Assembly (NCBI GenBank): GCA_009921265.1
Contig: RFYV01000033.1
Span: forward strand, 1-34,649
Reading direction: 5' to 3'
DNA: 34,649 nt
Source: Betaproteobacteria bacterium
GTDB taxonomy: Bacteria > Pseudomonadota > Gammaproteobacteria > Burkholderiales > Burkholderiaceae_C
Shown: positions 33,599 to 34,649 of the stretch, piece after piece
How positions within the stretch are numbered: the first letter of the stretch is position 1
Layout: the number at the start of each line of letters is the position of its first letter
Notes under the pieces: generated by a model
The model's input: only the letters and a program-made list of their open reading frames with translations
Told to the model about the DNA's origin: nothing
The model's database searches: none
Program-made: the position numbers and the translations under genes

Positions 33599-34291
33599 AT
33601 GGAATTAATTCAAAGCGCTGATTTTTGGATCGGACTGCTCAAAATCATTTGGATCAATATTATTTTATCGGGCGATAACGCTGTTGTGATTGCATTGGCT
33701 GCACGCGGCCTGCCACCCCATCAACAACAAAAGGCTGTTCTTTTTGGGTCGGGTGCCGCAGTGGTTCTCAGAATTGCATTAACGGTTGTGGCCGCATGGT
33801 TGATGGAACTCAAAGGTCTGCAAATTGTGGGCGGTCTACTTTTGTTGTGGATCGGCGCACAACTCATGGCTGAAGAAGATGAGTCAGACGGTGAAGCAAA
33901 AGAGCACGATGGATTGATGTCTGCGATTCGAACCATTTTGATTGCTGATTTGGTGATGAGTTTGGATAACGTGATTGCAGTTGCCGCTGCAGCCAAAGGA
34001 TCCATGCTGTTATTGATATTGGGATTGGCCATTAGTATTCCGATGGTTATTTTTGGCAGCACGCTCATGATCAAATTGATGGAACGCTATCCTGTGATTA
34101 TTGTGTTGGGCGCAGCTCTCATTGGTTGGGTCGGTGGCGAGACCATCATCAGCGATGTGCTGCTCGCCGAGGTGCGCGCTGACTATCCTTGGATTCATTA
34201 TGGGTTTGCCGCTTTGGGTGCTGCTTTAGTGATTGGGTGGGGAAAACTCTCTAAGAAATCACATCCGCCCGAAGAAGAGAAAAACACTTAA
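33599..34291 (+). CDS. TerC-family membrane protein (YjbE-like metal exporter)
   Basis: A 230-residue inner-membrane protein with about seven hydrophobic segments. It has the paired TerC motifs with acidic residues inside membrane helices: ILSGDNAVVIALAAR (Asp26) and LVMSLDNVIAVAAAA (Asp123). The loop EEDESDGEAKEHDG between halves is acidic. Members of this family act in manganese export or in metal loading of exported enzymes; which applies here is not decided by sequence. ATG 33599 has GGAGAG about eight bases upstream; an in-frame frame start at 33572 is not supported. It follows sucD after a structured 120-base gap and is closed by a terminator. Confidence 0.92.
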   Translation: MELIQSADFWIGLLKIIWINIILSGDNAVVIALAARGLPPHQQQKAVLFGSGAAVVLRIALTVVAAWLMELKGLQIVGGLLLLWIGAQLMAEEDESDGEAKEHDGLMSAIRTILIADLVMSLDNVIAVAAAAKGSMLLLILGLAISIPMVIFGSTLMIKLMERYPVIIVLGAALIGWVGGETIISDVLLAEVRADYPWIHYGFAALGAALVIGWGKLSKKSHPPEEEKNT

Positions 34292-34307
34292 TTTCAAAGC
34301 TCAACTC

Positions 34308-34360
34308 AAAAAGTTGAACACGTGCACGTCAGATGATGTGCGTTTGTTCAACTTTTTTTG
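34308..34360 (+). terminator. Long hairpin terminator after terC
   Basis: AAAAAGTTGAACA (34308-34320) pairs perfectly with TGTTCAACTTTTT (34345-34357), and an inner CACGTCA/TGATGTG helix extends it, with T residues to 34358. It separates terC from the pilin gene, which begins only about ten bases later, so the pilin would need a promoter inside or upstream of this structure. Confidence 0.88.
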
Positions 34361-34369
34361 TAGGCGAAA

Positions 34370-34649
34370 ATGTCGTAATGGATTCGTTATGCGCAGTGGG
34401 GTTTTAGTTTAATTGAGTTGATGAGTGTGGTGGCCATCATTGGTATCTTGGCCCCAATTGCACTTCCCGCTTATCAAGATTACAGCGTGCATGCACGTGT
34501 GAGTGAAGGCATTAGTTTGGGAGCGGCAGCCAAGGCCAACGTACAAGATGTTTTAAGTTCAGGCATAGTTTCATCCACAGGTTTTGGTATGGGCTATGTA
34601 TCACCATCAGCAACGGCCAACATCGATAGCATCGCCATCGCTGCGGATA
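34370..34649 (+). pseudogene. Type IV pilin, nonsense codon 3, 3' partial
   Basis: ATG 34370, with AGGCG five bases upstream, is in frame with a complete prepilin: leader ...WIRYAQWG, cleavage site before [27 protein letters not shown] with glutamate at mature position 5, then [22 protein letters not shown] and on to the window end without interruption. But codon 3 is TAA (34376-34378; ATG-TCG-TAA-TGG). A single change from CAA (Gln) would explain it. No other ATG, GTG or TTG lies in frame between this stop and the leader's cleavage site, so normal translation would fail unless an ATT at 34382 is used. The type IV pilin class is certain; whether it is truly dead needs proof. The rest of the gene lies outside the window. 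Confidence 0.8.

Noticed and set aside
1-34649. tRNA genes, rRNA genes, CRISPR arrays, complete insertion sequences
   Set aside because: I looked for cloverleaf-like gaps, regular spaced repeats and transposase motifs and saw none; only short inverted repeats are present.
1-34649. Frameshifts explained by poor sequence quality overall
   Set aside because: More than twenty long housekeeping genes are intact, and the lesions cluster in four non-essential genes, so general error is unlikely, though individual lesions need read support.

Overview
The window looks like a chromosomal segment of a betaproteobacterium, most likely order Burkholderiales. The evidence is gene content and order: recA-recX, sucC-sucD-terC-pilin, def-fmt beside dprA-smg, yajC-secD-secF, pgk/pyk/fba/purC, and a Calvin-type class II aldolase. 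Base composition is moderate, lower than most members of the order. I cannot name the genus. No rRNA, tRNA, CRISPR array or complete insertion sequence is visible.

Layout. 1-5163: a 5'-truncated thioredoxin/TPR protein (CnoX type), then purC, fba and pyk on the minus strand with a plus-strand PAP2 phosphatase between fba and pyk. 5164-7972: an insertion-like stretch with a dead Crp/Fnr regulator, an intact fatty acid desaturase preceded by a short overlapping reading frame, a strong terminator and a dead outer-membrane beta-barrel gene. 7973-11761: pgk, azlD, azlC, fmt and def on the minus strand. 11827-12995: dprA ruined by several frameshifts and a nonsense codon. 13040-19764: smg, then the SecDF-YajC accessory translocase operon, then DNA topoisomerase III with a Lys/Ala-rich tail and a C-terminal SWIB domain. 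19895-21358: a SET-domain lysine methyltransferase gene divergent from topB, birA and a 59-residue membrane protein. 21359-25967: a ferric-iron-type ABC importer (binding protein, fused permease, divergent ATPase) with a glutathione S-transferase overlapping the ATPase gene. 25982-28650: MarR regulator and a TctD/TctE-like two-component pair. 28717-34291: recA with a LexA-type site, recX, argC, sucC, sucD and a TerC-type transporter. 34370-34649: the start of a type IV pilin gene with a stop at codon 3, cut by the window end.

How it fits together. Housekeeping genes (glycolysis, TCA cycle, purine and arginine synthesis, initiator-Met formylation and deformylation, secretion, recombination) are intact. 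Four non-essential genes are broken: a Crp/Fnr regulator, an outer-membrane protein, dprA and a type IV pilin. The last two both serve natural transformation, so the window suggests recent loss of DNA uptake and ongoing gene decay, as in a lineage changing lifestyle or becoming host-dependent. The most unusual arrangement is topB-SWIB facing a SET methyltransferase across a promoter region that contains 29 nt of uninterrupted alternating pyrimidine-purine sequence, a chromatin-like pairing that deserves a test.
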